NCBI GenBank assembly: GCA_020310875.1 | Contig: CM035432.1 | Location: 91,849,018 to 91,913,017, forward strand | Reading direction: 5' to 3' | DNA from: Ceratopteris richardii | Lineage: Eukaryota > Streptophyta > Polypodiopsida > Polypodiales > Pteridaceae | DNA length: 64,000 nt | Part shown: positions 10,504 to 22,400 of the stretch, in pieces | Layout of the letters: every line of letters begins with the position of its first letter | How positions within the stretch are numbered: the stretch's first letter is position 1 | Program-made: the position numbers and the translations under genes | Notes under the pieces: model-generated | Seen by the model: only the letters and a program-made list of their open reading frames with translations | Database searches by the model: none | Told to the model about the DNA's origin: nothing

Positions 10504-11543
10504 CTATCAAAGTACCAAACATCTAAGTCTACTGCAGACATACACTGCTCATGAGAAGATGGGTCAAAATGCAAAGAGCAGTAAACGCCCATTCTTCATT
10601 CTGCATTAGATTAGCAGACTCTATTTTTGGTGTGGAGGCCTTTGCAACAACCATTCTAGCCTCCTTCTTCTTTGCCTCTTTAGCAACCAGTTTTGGACAT
10701 CTCTTAATAACATGATCATTTGCTTTATAGTATTTGCGAAACAATTTTTTATTTTCTGATTTCTTCTCCTTTTTGTCTTGCTTCTTCAAATGTGCAACAT
10801 TTGCAAATTTTTGCTTACTACTAGAAGAGCTCCATTTACCTTTGCCCTTCTGACTAGCCAAGAAAGCTTGATCTGTAACATGCATAATAGACCTATTTTG
10901 CCTAGACTGGTCTTCCTGCAACAAAATAGAAACTAACTCTTCAAATGTTAAGGCATTTGGATTGCCTTTCATCATCAAACGAAGAATAGAAGCAAAACTC
11001 TAATATGAGTTGGCAAGACCATCAGAACAGTCTACAAGTTAACTGTCAAGAAGAGCTTCATTTGTAGAAATCAACTGTTCCTTCAAATTCTTGTTCTAAT
11101 TTATCAAAAAAATGTCCATAGAATCACCTTCTTTCATGTGCTCACTCTCCAAATGTTTTTGGAGGTAAGCAACACGAGCCTCATTCCTAGCCTGGTACAA
11201 TGTGGTAAGTGTATCCGAAGCATCCTTAGCTATTTTGCAAGAGTGAATGTGACGAATAATGGCACGTTTGATAGGAAAAGCTATCAATGCATGTGCTTGA
11301 GCATCTTTGCCATCCCAATGAATTTTCTCTATAGTAGGTGCAATAGAAATAGTAGTATGAATAGGAATATGCAAAATATCACCATCTTCGACACCATCTG
11401 CATCAGCTTCAGTACCTGTATTTGTAGTATATATGTTCGTAGGTGTAATAGGACATTTTAACAACACCCTGCACACTATTTCACAATCCTTTTGTGACCA
11501 ATACAGGATGCATCATACAAGCCCACAATGGATAATTGGTACC
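10504..11543 (-). pseudogene. Copia-1 gag middle segment, inverted
   Basis: On the minus strand this encodes the UBN2-type gag seen in copia-2 (for example IHWDGKDAQAHALIAF and TLYQARNEARVAYLQKHLES). A lysine-rich zinc-knuckle region follows (10690-10760), in which the first Cys is changed (FRKYYKANDHVIKRCPK). The segment ends in the protease lead DVWYFDS. It starts exactly where the 5451 gag piece stops and ends exactly where the 15766 piece resumes. Stops are present. Confidence 0.85.
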
Positions 11544-11999
11544 AACAGCGACTCGTAACAAACGAGAACTATGTCGTAAAAAGAGAACACTCTCGTCAAA
11601 AATCAAGCAAATGGCAGCTTATGTTTGAGATTCCTTTATACCAGTATACATATATTACAAAAATGAGGTGAAAACATGTGGTTTTTGACATTTTTTGTTA
11701 TTTTCTCATAAAAAAAGAGCTCAAAAAGTAGTCAAAATTTCACTATATAAGGCATTGACATGTCCCAAAATGTATATGATAAGACATTGACATGTACAAA
11801 ATCTGAATGATAGGACATTGACATGTCTAAAATCTATATAAAGAATGTAGAACTGAATAGTTCTTATACAAAAATAACATTTTAGACATATTTTTAATGG
11901 GTGGATATCTGATTGTTAGTCAAAATTGCTACAAAACATGGTTTCATTAACCAAACTACTTCGAGGCATATACAAAAGCACTAAAAATGCCTGAGAGCT
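11544..11999. mobile_element. T1 right terminus and 3' untranslated region
   Basis: Read outward, the terminus is ...CGAGTCGCTGTT. The second T1 copy ends ...CAACTCGCTGTT at 36856, so two independent copies define the same boundary. The inner sequence is AT-rich. It contains three short related pieces reading acattgacatgt at 11754-11833. Confidence 0.7.
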
Positions 12000-14738
12000 T
12001 CAATGCATCTCACAACTTTGTCGATCTATGTCTACACCCTCATCATCTGATGCACTTGATTCAGTCTCATACTGTTGAGAGCTCTCTTCTTCTTCTTCTA
12101 TATCCACAAGAGCTCTGTCTTCATCCACGTACATACCAAATTCTGTAGGATCATGCACAAATCTTCTTGTTTGCCTATGATTTCTTGTACCACATACATC
12201 TGGAAGCTTTTGTTTTATCATGTTGATGGTTGCTTTCCTCAAGTGACCTGTTTTTGTCAAGGAAAAATCATAAACAAGAATATCTACATCATCCATTTTA
12301 AGAGTGGATGTGCTTCAAATATTCTTTTTCTTTTTTGAACCTGTTCGTTTAGTATCACACACCATTTCTAAGTTATATTTACCTGTGAATGCATTACTAC
12401 TTTTAGTGTAATACCAATGCACCATCAAAGCCTCTATTCTTCTCTAATCAATATCTTTAGTTATCTCTAAAACATTTGCAATCCAAAATGGTCTCATCAC
12501 CATCAGCAAGAATTGCAATAAGTGTTCCAACATTTATCTCTATTAAATTTCCTTGCCATCTTGCTTTTGCCTGTTTTGTCATCCTTGGGCCTACATAAAT
12601 ATTTCTTTCTGGTGGATGTATAAAACTTTGAAGTGCATCTGCATTACATGCTTGGGCCACATTCACGGATCTTTGTGTACAAAAATCCCATGTGAATGGA
12701 ACATCAACTGGCCAGTGACCTGCAATTGTATAATGTATAATCTCTTCTTGATGATTGAAAAAGTCCTCCCACCAAGATACATCTTGATCTCCAGCATATT
12801 TTTTTGCACGCTCAATATGTCTCTTCTATTCAATGAGTGCATGCATCCAGCTTTTACTTTGATCAACCACATTTCCACATCTTTCTGTATTGTTTTTATC
12901 TTCATATGGTGATTGTTCTGCACCATACACTGTCATAGTAGACAAATTAGGCACCTGCAATAAGAATCTGCATCCCTCTTTAGGCTCCCACCCAAGAGAA
13001 GATGAATACTGCTTTGCAAATAAAAGGGTTATTTCATCAACCCTCCTCATCAAGAATACATGGTTGAAACTAATATTGTGCAATGGAGCCAAAACCTTAG
13101 CACTGTTATCAAGGCCCATTGAGCAAAAGTGCTTAAAGTCATAAATCTGTGTGAGGTGTTGAACTTCTGGTTTTGGAGTATATGCTTCTGAAATCAACTC
13201 AGATAAAATCGGAAGAGTAAAAGCATTGTTACGTGCCAACTTCTTAGAGAAAGTACTGAACATTTGATCAATGTGATCATGAGTGTGGCCAACCAGAAGG
13301 AAATTTACCTTAACCTTTTGAAATACCTGTTTTTCAACAAGCATGCTTAAATATCCAAAGACTATAGAATTTTTATTCTCTCTTGCAGTATTATCTAGTT
13401 GCAAATATAGAGTGGCAAAAGACCCTTCCATGATTGCAAAACACGATGAATGAAAGTAACTGTAAGGTTTGGATCATTATGCACATTCGGATATGTGAAG
13501 AAAACCTTGGACATTACAGTTCCATTGTATACCAAAGCACCAACCAAATTCATTTGCACAAGGACTTCATCTCCAATGTCCTTAGGGATGCGATAAAAAT
13601 GTGGCAAACAAGTTTTTTTTTGATCCATACCATCGATCAACAAACACATATAACGCTCCGGATTTCTGAGTGCTTTACTTCGATGATGAATTGCTTTCTT
13701 TCTCTCTAAAGCTTGACTCTCACGATGGTTGTTAAGAAGGTTTTTAAAATTATTCTTTTCCTGTGGTGTTGTAGCCCCTTTTGCCATGTTTTTCAAAGTG
13801 GCGCAAACTGAACATTCACCCATTCTAACTTTACGAGGAATAGAAACATTGTTAAACTCTTCCTTCCATAATCGAGTAAAGTGACGATACAACACATACT
13901 TCTCATTTCTATTTTCCATGTCTTCTCTATATATTTGAAATACCTCTCGACGAGTAAAGTTATCTGACAAGTGCAACCTTCCAGTTGTAGGCATAACCTC
14001 ACAATGCAAGCTAAAATAGTTCATCATTTAATTCATTGCATGACGTCCAACAGATCCTTTGGTCCCAACATGGAACGTATCCAAAATGAGATCCCCATTC
14101 AAAAGCCCTTGTTGAACCCTATGTATTCTAAAATTTCCCACACCCATTGCAATTTTAAATGCAGCCCTACAACATCGCATCCCTTGACTAAAGAAATATT
14201 CAAAACCAACACGTGTTACTGACATGTTATCCTCAATCATTTGCATGCGAGAAACAAGGTATATATCCTGCCTTTCACTATCTAAATGGAGGAATTTTTC
14301 TCTTAGGTGCTTTAGTTTCTTCATTCCTAAATTGTACAAACATTTCAAACCACAACAATGCTTCACAATATCCAATGCAATCTGTCTATCTGAAGTAAGA
14401 AATTTAAATCTTTTTTGACTTACTTCACGAGGCCTTCTTTTAAATTGTAGATTGAGCTTGCTTTGCTTTTTCGTTGCTCCACATGCACTTGAGTAAGAAG
14501 GGAGATCAATGGTTGGATCAGATGGGAGATCAAGAGGTGCATTTGGTTGAGCAGCATTGCACTGTGAATTGGATAACTTAAATGACTCAACAGAAAACAT
14601 GGAACCATCAGCACGTCCTAAATCATAGGGATCATCACTTCTGTGGAAAGGATCAACTGAGAACAATGAATCCGAAACTGTAACAATATGAGCAGAAGAA
14701 GCTGATGCCCAAGCATCCACTGAAAAGATTGAGCTCAT
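12000..14738 (-). pseudogene. DUF7869-like DDE/RNase H-fold transposase, decayed (T1 copy A)
   Basis: The start is taken at 14738 (MSSIFSVDAWASASS), as in the second copy. Blocks in order: a Ser-rich N-terminus, a GxxCC core (CCRAAFKIAMGVGNFRIHRV), a CSVCATLKN cysteine motif, LLIDGMDQKK, then QLDNTARENKNS, and VGHTHDHIDQMFSTFSKKL. The last three carry spaced acidic residues as in RNase H-fold transposases. The C-terminus is an acidic tail. I recognise the family from memory as DUF7869-like; that name needs a profile search. Breaks: TAA at 14030-14028 where the other copy has TGG, a deletion frameshift near 13410, a stop at about 12826, and further losses near 12450-12330. It is therefore inactive. 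Confidence 0.7.
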
Positions 14739-15762
14739 CTTCACTGAGTTCACAGAAGACTGAAGATGAATGACCTTTTTAAATAAGTAGAAATCCGAGA
14801 TCAAGTGAAGATGTCACATCAAATGTCACATCAAGAAGATATGAAATCAAAAGTTTATTAAAGTACATTAAATAACATTAAACATCAAATTACATCAAAT
14901 AACTTAATTACTCAAATATACACTAATAAGGGAACCAAAGATTTGATTCACTTTTGAAATGAGAAACACAATTGATTTCTAACTAGATATGAGTCATTGA
15001 GTCTTAGCATTGTGAGTGAATCAAAATATATCCAAGTTAAGTTCCAACTAGATTATATATTAAAATTGTTTGTAGTAGTGCCATTGAAGACTATACAAGA
15101 AGAAATTTTACCTTTGGTACTAAATAAGATTTCAAGGATTAGGTTTCATTATAGTCTTGGCTAGATCTCAAAGAGGTAGATGAAAGTATATTAAAAAAGA
15201 ATTATGTGTAAAAGAGGTACTTGGAATGTTTATTCATACATTGATTTTCCATTTCAGCAATGTGTTACAAGATAAATGTGAATATGAATTAAAGTGAGGA
15301 GGATAACACTATAAAGATGTCATTAATCTCCCATATTCAACACAACTTAGACTTGAAGTGTAATTTCCATGGTACATAAATAGTTGCAAGTTTCTTTACT
15401 TGAATGTTTATTCATACATTGATTTTCCATTTCAACAATGTGTTACAAGATAAATGTGAATATGAACTAAAGTGAAGAGGATAACACTATAAAGATGTCA
15501 TTAATCTCCCATATTCAACACAACTTAGACTTGATTTTCTCCCAAGCAAGAGATTCTAAGAAAAATTTCTACATGAGATTAGACATCGTCATGTACATAC
15601 CATACTCTTGCCATTGAAGTGTAATTTCCATGCAAATGTATATAAATAGTTGCAATGTTCTATGAATATTTCATTAAAGTGGCTCTGAAACAGCCTATTT
15701 GTGTGAGTGGTATTCCCTGGTTAGATTGGTTGACAGATATAGTTAGCAACTGGACTCATTCA
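14739..15762. other. T1/T2 junction region with a 179-bp tandem duplication
   Basis: No coding sequence recognised. About 137 bp starting acttg(g)aatgtttattcat at 15219 recurs at 15398, and the flanking gaagtgtaatttccatg segment recurs at 15355 and about 15617. The end abuts copia-1 protease. By reconstruction this stretch contains both the T1 upstream flank and the T2 distal end, with the second inversion breakpoint somewhere inside. Confidence 0.55.
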
Positions 15763-18700
15763 GTTAGTGGGCAATCAAACATATTACTTTGCAGCACAAT
15801 TTCTTTACTTCACTCGAGAGTGCCCCTCCATGGAATACTGTCACATGCACCAACAACTCCTCTTATCCTGTCATGGGAGTTGGTAAGATCATTCTGAATA
15901 CTATTGATGGTAATTCTTTCACTTTGTTAGATGCTTTATTTGTGCCAGGGATCAAGAAGAATTTGTTATCAGTTTCGGCTTTAACCAAGATTGGCTTGGT
16001 TGTGAAATTTGTTGATGACAGGTATACAGTTCATGATCAGTCAAATGGCGATGTGATTATTGCTTCTAGAACTTTTTGTTGTCGGTTGCATAAGCTCATA
16101 GACTATGAAAGATCTGTGAATGATTCAGCATATGCAGTACATGATTATCAGGCTATCTCAGATGCAAAGCTTTGGTATGCACGCTTTCATCATCTGAATT
16201 TTGCTAGTTTGTTATGCTTGCAAAAATCTGAAATGGTGTCCTCTTTGCCCAACTTGAGGCACCCGGTAAACATGTATATGAAGGATGTATTTTGGGCAAA
16301 ATTCAGCATTACTCCTTTCCAAAAGATGGTTCAGTTCGAGCTACTCAAAAATTTCAACTTGTTCACAGTGATGTCCTTGGTCCTATGCAGACACCCTCTT
16401 TTGGAAATTATCTTTACTTCGTGACTTTCATTGATGACTTTTCCAAGCATGCATGGGTATATTTATTGAAAGCAAATTCTGAAGTGTTTATGTGCTTCAA
16501 ACAATTTTTGGTTTTGGTTGAAAATATATCGGCATGTAAAATGGGCACCCTCCATTCTGATCAAGGGGGGGAATATATGTCTTCTGACTTTAATGCATTT
16601 CTAGTTGAACATGGGATAAAACATCAATGTATAGTGTTGTATATACCTCAACAAAATGAAGTTGCCGAACGGAAGAATAGGTCACTAGTGGAGATGGCAA
16701 GGGGTATGGTCAAGAGTCAGGCTTTACCACATAGTTTCTTGCTTGAGGCTGTTATCTGTGCAGCATATGTACTTAACAGATGTCGCACTAAAGTGCTATA
16801 TTCTATCACTCCATATGAGGCTTGGCATGGTCGCAATCCATCTGTTGCTCATCTGCATGTTTTTGGTTGTCTGGCATATGCATTAGTGCCTGAACAACAT
16901 CACATAAAATTGGATGATAAAGTAGTAAAATGTATTTTTGTTGGGTACAGTTCTAAAAGCAAAGGCTATCGTCTATATCGTCTAGAGACTAAATGCATTT
17001 TAGTTAGCCGTGATGTTGTTTTTGTGGAAGATGCTATTCAACCCTTACTTTCATGTACAAAGGAGACATCTGTTAGCTCCAAAGACATGTATGATACTTT
17101 GCTGCCTCTTTTTATAGGTGGAACATCTAGTGTTGGTCCTAATGAGACAAATTCTCAACCTTTACAAGTTTCACGTGATGACTGCGGATCATTCCATTTT
17201 TTATGCAGATTTACATGATGCACTTGTTGATGAGAGAGCTCATATTGAGCAAGCAAAAACTATGCCAAAATGGCTGGTGCAGACTTTGCGTGATAGTAAA
17301 TTAGATGCACCTATGTCATATCATACTTGTTCAGGCTCTCATCGTGGCTCTTTTGCATAAGATTGCTATGCTATGGCTGCATCTAGTGTCTGTGATGAGA
17401 TTGAGCCTGTTTTGTTTGATGAAGCACAAAATTTTGAACATTGGATGGCTGTAATGCAATATGAATATGATGCTATCATGAAGAATTGTACCTCGTCTTT
17501 ATGTGACTTTCCTCCTAGCAAGAAGGCCATTGGCACTAAGTGGGTATACAATCTAAAGTGTAAACCTGATGGAAAAGTTGATAGGTATAAGGCTAGGCTT
17601 GTTGCAAAGGGTTATGTGCAAGAAAGAGGCATTGATTTTGATGAGATCTTTGCATCTACATGCCGAATGACTAATGTTTGTAGCATCTGTGCACTTGCAG
17701 CTCATCATGCTTGGAATGTACATTAGTTGGACATTAAAACAACATTTTTGAATGATGAATTACATGAAGAAGTGTATGTTTTTCAGCCATGTGGCTTTGT
17801 GCAAAACTTGGGCATGAAAACCAGGCGTGCAAGTTAAAGAAGGCATTATATGGTTTAAAGCAAGCACCACATGCTTGGTATGAAAAATACATGCGTATCT
17901 CATTTCACATGGTTTTGAGAACACTGGTCATTGTGACATGCATATAGCTGATTTTAAGGCTGATTTGTATGCTTGATTTGAGATGTCTAGTTTGGGGCAT
18001 TTTCATCACCATTTGGGCATTCAATCTATGCAAGTTGATGATGGAATGGCTTTGTGTCAAACAAAATATATTGACACATTATTCTAGCGTTTTGGCCTTG
18101 AAGACTGTAAGCCGATTGCCACTCCTATGGAGATAGGTTTATGATTGAGTCTTCGTGATGCTAGAGATGCATTTGATGCTATTCTCTATCAGCAGGCTAT
18201 TCGATGCTTGATTTACTTATGCATTAATCGACCAGATATTTTGTTTGTTGTCTCATAGATGAGCAGGTTTATGCATTGCCCAAGTGTCAAGTATTGGCAA
18301 GTGTTTAATCACATCTCTTGGTACTTGAGTGGTACTCGACTGCTTGGATTGTTTTATCCCAAGGTGGGATCACTACAACCAGATTTGCATGATCTTTCTG
18401 ACAGTGATTTGGCTAGTTGTTATGACACTCGTGTGTCCACTAGTGGCTTTTGCTTCATGCTTGGTAGCTCATGTATATCTTGGTTGAGCAAGAAGTAGCC
18501 TACTATGGTCACTTCCAGTTGCGAGGTTGAGTCTAGGACAACTTTCATAGCAATTGTTGAGTGTATGTGGCTCAGATGCCTTATGAGTGATTTGGGTGTT
18601 GGTCAGTCTTCTGCCACCACCACCTTCACTGAGAGTCAGAGTGCATTGGCAATTGTGAGGAATGTTGTGTTCCATGCTCGCACTAAGCACATTGAGGTGT

Positions 18701-18895
18701 ATTATCATTATGTTAGGAGAGGTTCTCTGCTAGGGAGATCAACTTGGCATATGTGCCCATGCAGGAGAACTTTATAGACCTTTTTATGTTGAAGCTTCTC
18801 GCAAAGCTTTGGGCTTACTTCCTTTTGTGGATTGATTCCACATAGCTTGACATTTCCTTATATATGAGTGCTAGCTCCTTGTTCATCACATCATT
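15763..18895 (+). pseudogene. Copia-1 protease, integrase, RT and RNase H
   Basis: Protease resumes at about 15766, just after the catalytic DSG region. Integrase follows with the core FVTFIDDFSKHAWVY (about 16420), LHSDQGGEY and PQQNEVAERKNR. RT starts at about 17373 (IGTKWVYNLKCKPDGK) and reaches [17 protein letters not shown]. RNase H ends near FIDLFM at about 18785. A deletion at about 17930 removes the YVDD catalytic block that copia-2 keeps (YVDDMLLTG). Several frameshifts and stops (for example near 17218 and 18485) add to that. The product is dead. Confidence 0.9.
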
Positions 18896-19013
18896 CCCAT
18901 GGGGGATTCGTTTATATATTTAGGTAGTGATGTGTGTGAACACTCTAGGACAACCGGGGCACTTTTTCCCTCTTTAGGATTTCTTTCCCCTCGACTTGTA
19001 TATATGCCTATTG
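18896..19013 (+). repeat. Copia-1 polypurine tract and truncated 3' LTR
   Basis: The purine run ATGGGGGA (about 18899-18906) precedes an LTR start altered from TGTTGATATATTT to cgtttatatattt. The match to other LTRs then continues to GCCTATTG near 19013, where it ends. The LINE target site follows about 20 bp later. Confidence 0.75.
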
Positions 19014-19032
19014 GCTTGTATTCAGCAAAGGA

Positions 19033-19047
19033 GAATTGTACAGCTTT
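19033..19047. repeat. LINE target-site duplication, left copy
   Basis: GAATTGTACAGCTTT, identical to 25662-25676. It lies next to the A-tail of the LINE and marks target-primed insertion. Confidence 0.9.
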
Positions 19048-19438
19048 TTTTTTAATATAAAGGAAGTTCGGCAATAGCCTACTCTCCCGGACTTGAATTA
19101 AATTAAGAAACAAAGGTACAAAAGGAGGGGACTAGTGCCCACGGGACCCCCCAAATCCCACAAAGCAGGGGAAGCTAGGTTGATTCCTAGGTCGCGGTAC
19201 AAAGGAGGTTGATCACCCTCTCGTCGCCCTCATGCGGGACCCACTTGGGTTTGAGCTTGTTGTTGATCAAAAGGAGGACTTGATGATGCCTGAAGGGGGG
19301 GGACTTCTTACTGTTGACAATTCTTTTGCCAAGGAGGAATAGAGATTTTTCAATCGACCACTCCCTGGGGGGGTCGCCGAAGTTGAGAGCACATCGCTCC
19401 CGCCAAATTTTCCACAGGACTTCCCCTCTGATTGCGTT

Positions 19439-22400
19439 CTAGAGAGCCGCAGAGCATCCAATCGCTTCGCCCAAAAGGACTTGTTTCCAGCTAAGCTGTT
19501 TCTGAACTCTGATTTTCAGTCCAACCATCTGCCAGATTCTGTAGGAGTTGGGGCAAGTAAGGAAGATGTGTGGGACATCTTCGATTGCACGGTGGCAGCG
19601 TTTGCACCACGGGGGGGTCCCACAAATCTTGCTTGCCTTATGGTTAGTCCAAATTCCGCGATGAAGAATTTGCCATAAGAGGACTGACTTCTTAATCTCT
19701 ATAAGTGGGTGCCAGATACCCATGAATTTCATGTCCCACCGCAGCCGCGTCCAGGACAGGGACCACTTCTTGTTGAGGCTGATCTGGAGATCAGTCGTTT
19801 CTTTGATGTTCGGGATTTTGAGTAGGCTATTCCCATTGTGCCATTTGAGACCACGCGCGTTCGGAGCATCATGTCCCATGAGAAGGCGGGTTTTGCAACG
19901 ATCCCAAGCGAGGCATTTGCTTTGTAAGGTGTTCCATTCTTCGTAGGAGATGTTTATGCGAGGGTCGATATCCTCGTAGTTGATCCAACTGTTGGTGTCA
20001 TGTTTCCAGAGGTGTTTCCATTTTTTGAATCCTTTGTTCCATAACTTCTTGGCATTTTGAATGTTCCACGACTCCACACTCCGGATGCCATGTATCGGAA
20101 ACCATATAGAGTCGTTTTGTCTGATTCCGGCCGCCCACTTCCAGTCCTCACTGATTCTTGTGAATCTTTTGACTTTATTCCATCCCTTCCACAGAGAGCA
20201 TACGAGAGTGGAGCCTTTCGGGAAGACAGGTATCGGGGAGAATAGCAGGGTCATGATGTCAAGGTTCTTCCAGTTCGGGGACCCCGTGAGGGCCAACTCA
20301 TTTTTGTTTCTGAAGATCAGCTTGGCCCACGAGGCCTCCCTATTGCACCAAGCTTTAATCATCCATTTGGCCGCCAGTTTGTTAGCCATGCACCCAATGT
20401 CCAGGATGCCAAGCCCCCCGCTATCTCTAGGGCTGGCGCAGATGGTCCATTTGATTTTGGGCACCCCCCTTCTGTTATGATCACCCGTCCAAAGAAAGTT
20501 TCTGCAGATGCTATTCAGTTTGGACAGGCCTTGCTCATTCGGTCTCCAGCAAGAAAGAAAATAGATGGTAGACGAGAGGAGGAACGTGTTGATAACCATT
20601 GCCCGTCCAGCGAGATTGATTTGCATACCTCTCCAGTAGTTGAGCTTGTTTTCAAGTTTGGCCAGCACCCAGTTCCATCGCTGCTCCATAGAGACGCCAA
20701 ACCCCAAGGGGATCCCAAGCAGCCGAAAGATTTGGCCCTGCGGAATGATTTGACAGCCATGATCAATGAGAAGGCTAGGTTGATGTCCCACAATGGCCCT
20801 AAAGGCGGTCTTATTGTGGTTGATTTTGGATCCAGAGGCCTCACAAAATGTATCAAGACACCTCCAGAAAGTCTCCAGGCTGGAATTATCATTGTGAACG
20901 AACGCGTTCATATCGTCAGCAAAAAGTCTCATGATGATTTGACTGTGGTCGTGAGGAAGCTGAAGACCTTTGATATTGCCAGCCTCCACATGGTGAGCCA
21001 CAAGTCCACTCAGCCCCTCAGTGGCAATGGCAAAGAGAAGGGGGGCAAGAGGGCACCCTTGTCTAATAGATCTTTTAAGATGGATCGCCTTCGAAAGTTT
21101 GCCGTTAACGTTGATTTGGGTCGTTGCGTTGCCGAGAAGGGTCGCGATCATCTTAGTGAATTTCTGACTACATCCGAGGTCTTGGAGCGACTGCAGAATA
21201 TAGTCCCATTCAAGCCTATCGTAGGCTTTGTCAAAGTCGATCTTGAGGAAGACCACATCTTGATTAGACTCATTTGCAAATTGGATACCTTCCCAAATAT
21301 CCAAAATGGTTTCCAGGATGGACCTGCCTTTGATGAAGCCTTTTTGGTCCTCACTAAGCCAGGATCTCAGGTGGCACGCAAGTCTGTTGGCAATGACTTT
21401 GGCGACGATCTTGTATCCTGTTTGAAGCATGGTGATTGGCCGCCAGTTCTCGATTCTGTTTTTTTCCCCCTTCTTGTGGATTAGCTTGATAATACCATTA
21501 TTTATACAAGAAGGAAGAGCACCAAATTTAAGCGCTTCTTGCCAAACCAACCGAAGAGGAGTGGCAACCACCAGCTTGAAGGATTTAAAAAATTCATTAG
21601 TGAGACCGTCGGGTCCCGGGCTTTTACCGAGAGGGAGGGCATCAATGACCTCAATGATTTCTGCTTCCGAGATCGGGGCATGAAGCAGGGAGTGGAGGTT
21701 GGGCGGTATTCTCCGGGGGGAAACCCTAGAAATGGCAGCCATGCAGTCCCTTCTGTGGTGGGAGAGGGGGTTCGAAGTTCCCAGGAGTCTCGTGAAGTGC
21801 CCTTCGATGATGCCAACATTATCTTCTTCCGACTTGCATACATTGCCATGTGGGTCTAGCAGTAGGGGAATCGTCTCTCTGTTGTGTTTCCTTTTAAGGA
21901 TGTTGCACATCTCCTTGGTGGGTTTGTCGGCTTTTCCAGCCCACCACTCCTTGAAGAAGATTTGCAAGTTTTTCCTTTGAATTTCTTCTTCGTATCTCAG
22001 CGCCGCTCTGATTTTTCGGAGACCTTTCTGGGCTTGGTGTTTTCCTTTGTTTACTTCCTCCTCGAGTCGCCAGAGTCTGTGGTAAAGCGCTTCCCTACGA
22101 GCCCGCCGCACTGCCTCGAGCGTCTTCTTAGTTCTGATCATGATCTTGCGAGACTTGTCGACCGCACTTCTCCAGCACTTGGCTGGGGCCAAGCCAGAGG
22201 CGAACGCCACCTTCCACACATCTGCAATCTCTTGATGAACGGAGGGGAGAGAGAAGGTGGAAGCGTTGGCATGGAACCACGGAGCCTTGTGGGTCAAGTT
22301 GGAAGGTCGAAAAGTGATAACGATCGGGTAGTGATCAGAGATGGTGAGGTCAGTACGTTGCGTGATGGAGGGGTGGCCCCACCGATAAGTAAAACTCTGG

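Larger units (their letters stand above)
4817..19013 (+). mobile_element. Copia-1: rearranged Ty1/copia retrotransposon containing T1 and T2
   Basis: The element has a 5' LTR at 4817-5040, a primer-binding site and the gag start up to 5451. The remainder of gag lies inverted at 10504-11543. Protease to RNase H resumes at about 15766 and ends in a polypurine tract and a truncated 3' LTR. The three gag/protease pieces join base-for-base when compared with copia-2: 5451 meets 11543, and 10504 meets 15766. It is therefore one element. Two insertions (T1 and T2) and one inversion separate its parts. All reading frames carry stops or frameshifts, so it is inactive. Confidence 0.8.

Noticed and set aside
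10503..15765. Terminal inverted repeats of T2
   Set aside because: CTGGTTCAAG and the reverse complement of the 15765 end agree at only about half of the first ten positions, which is not above chance.
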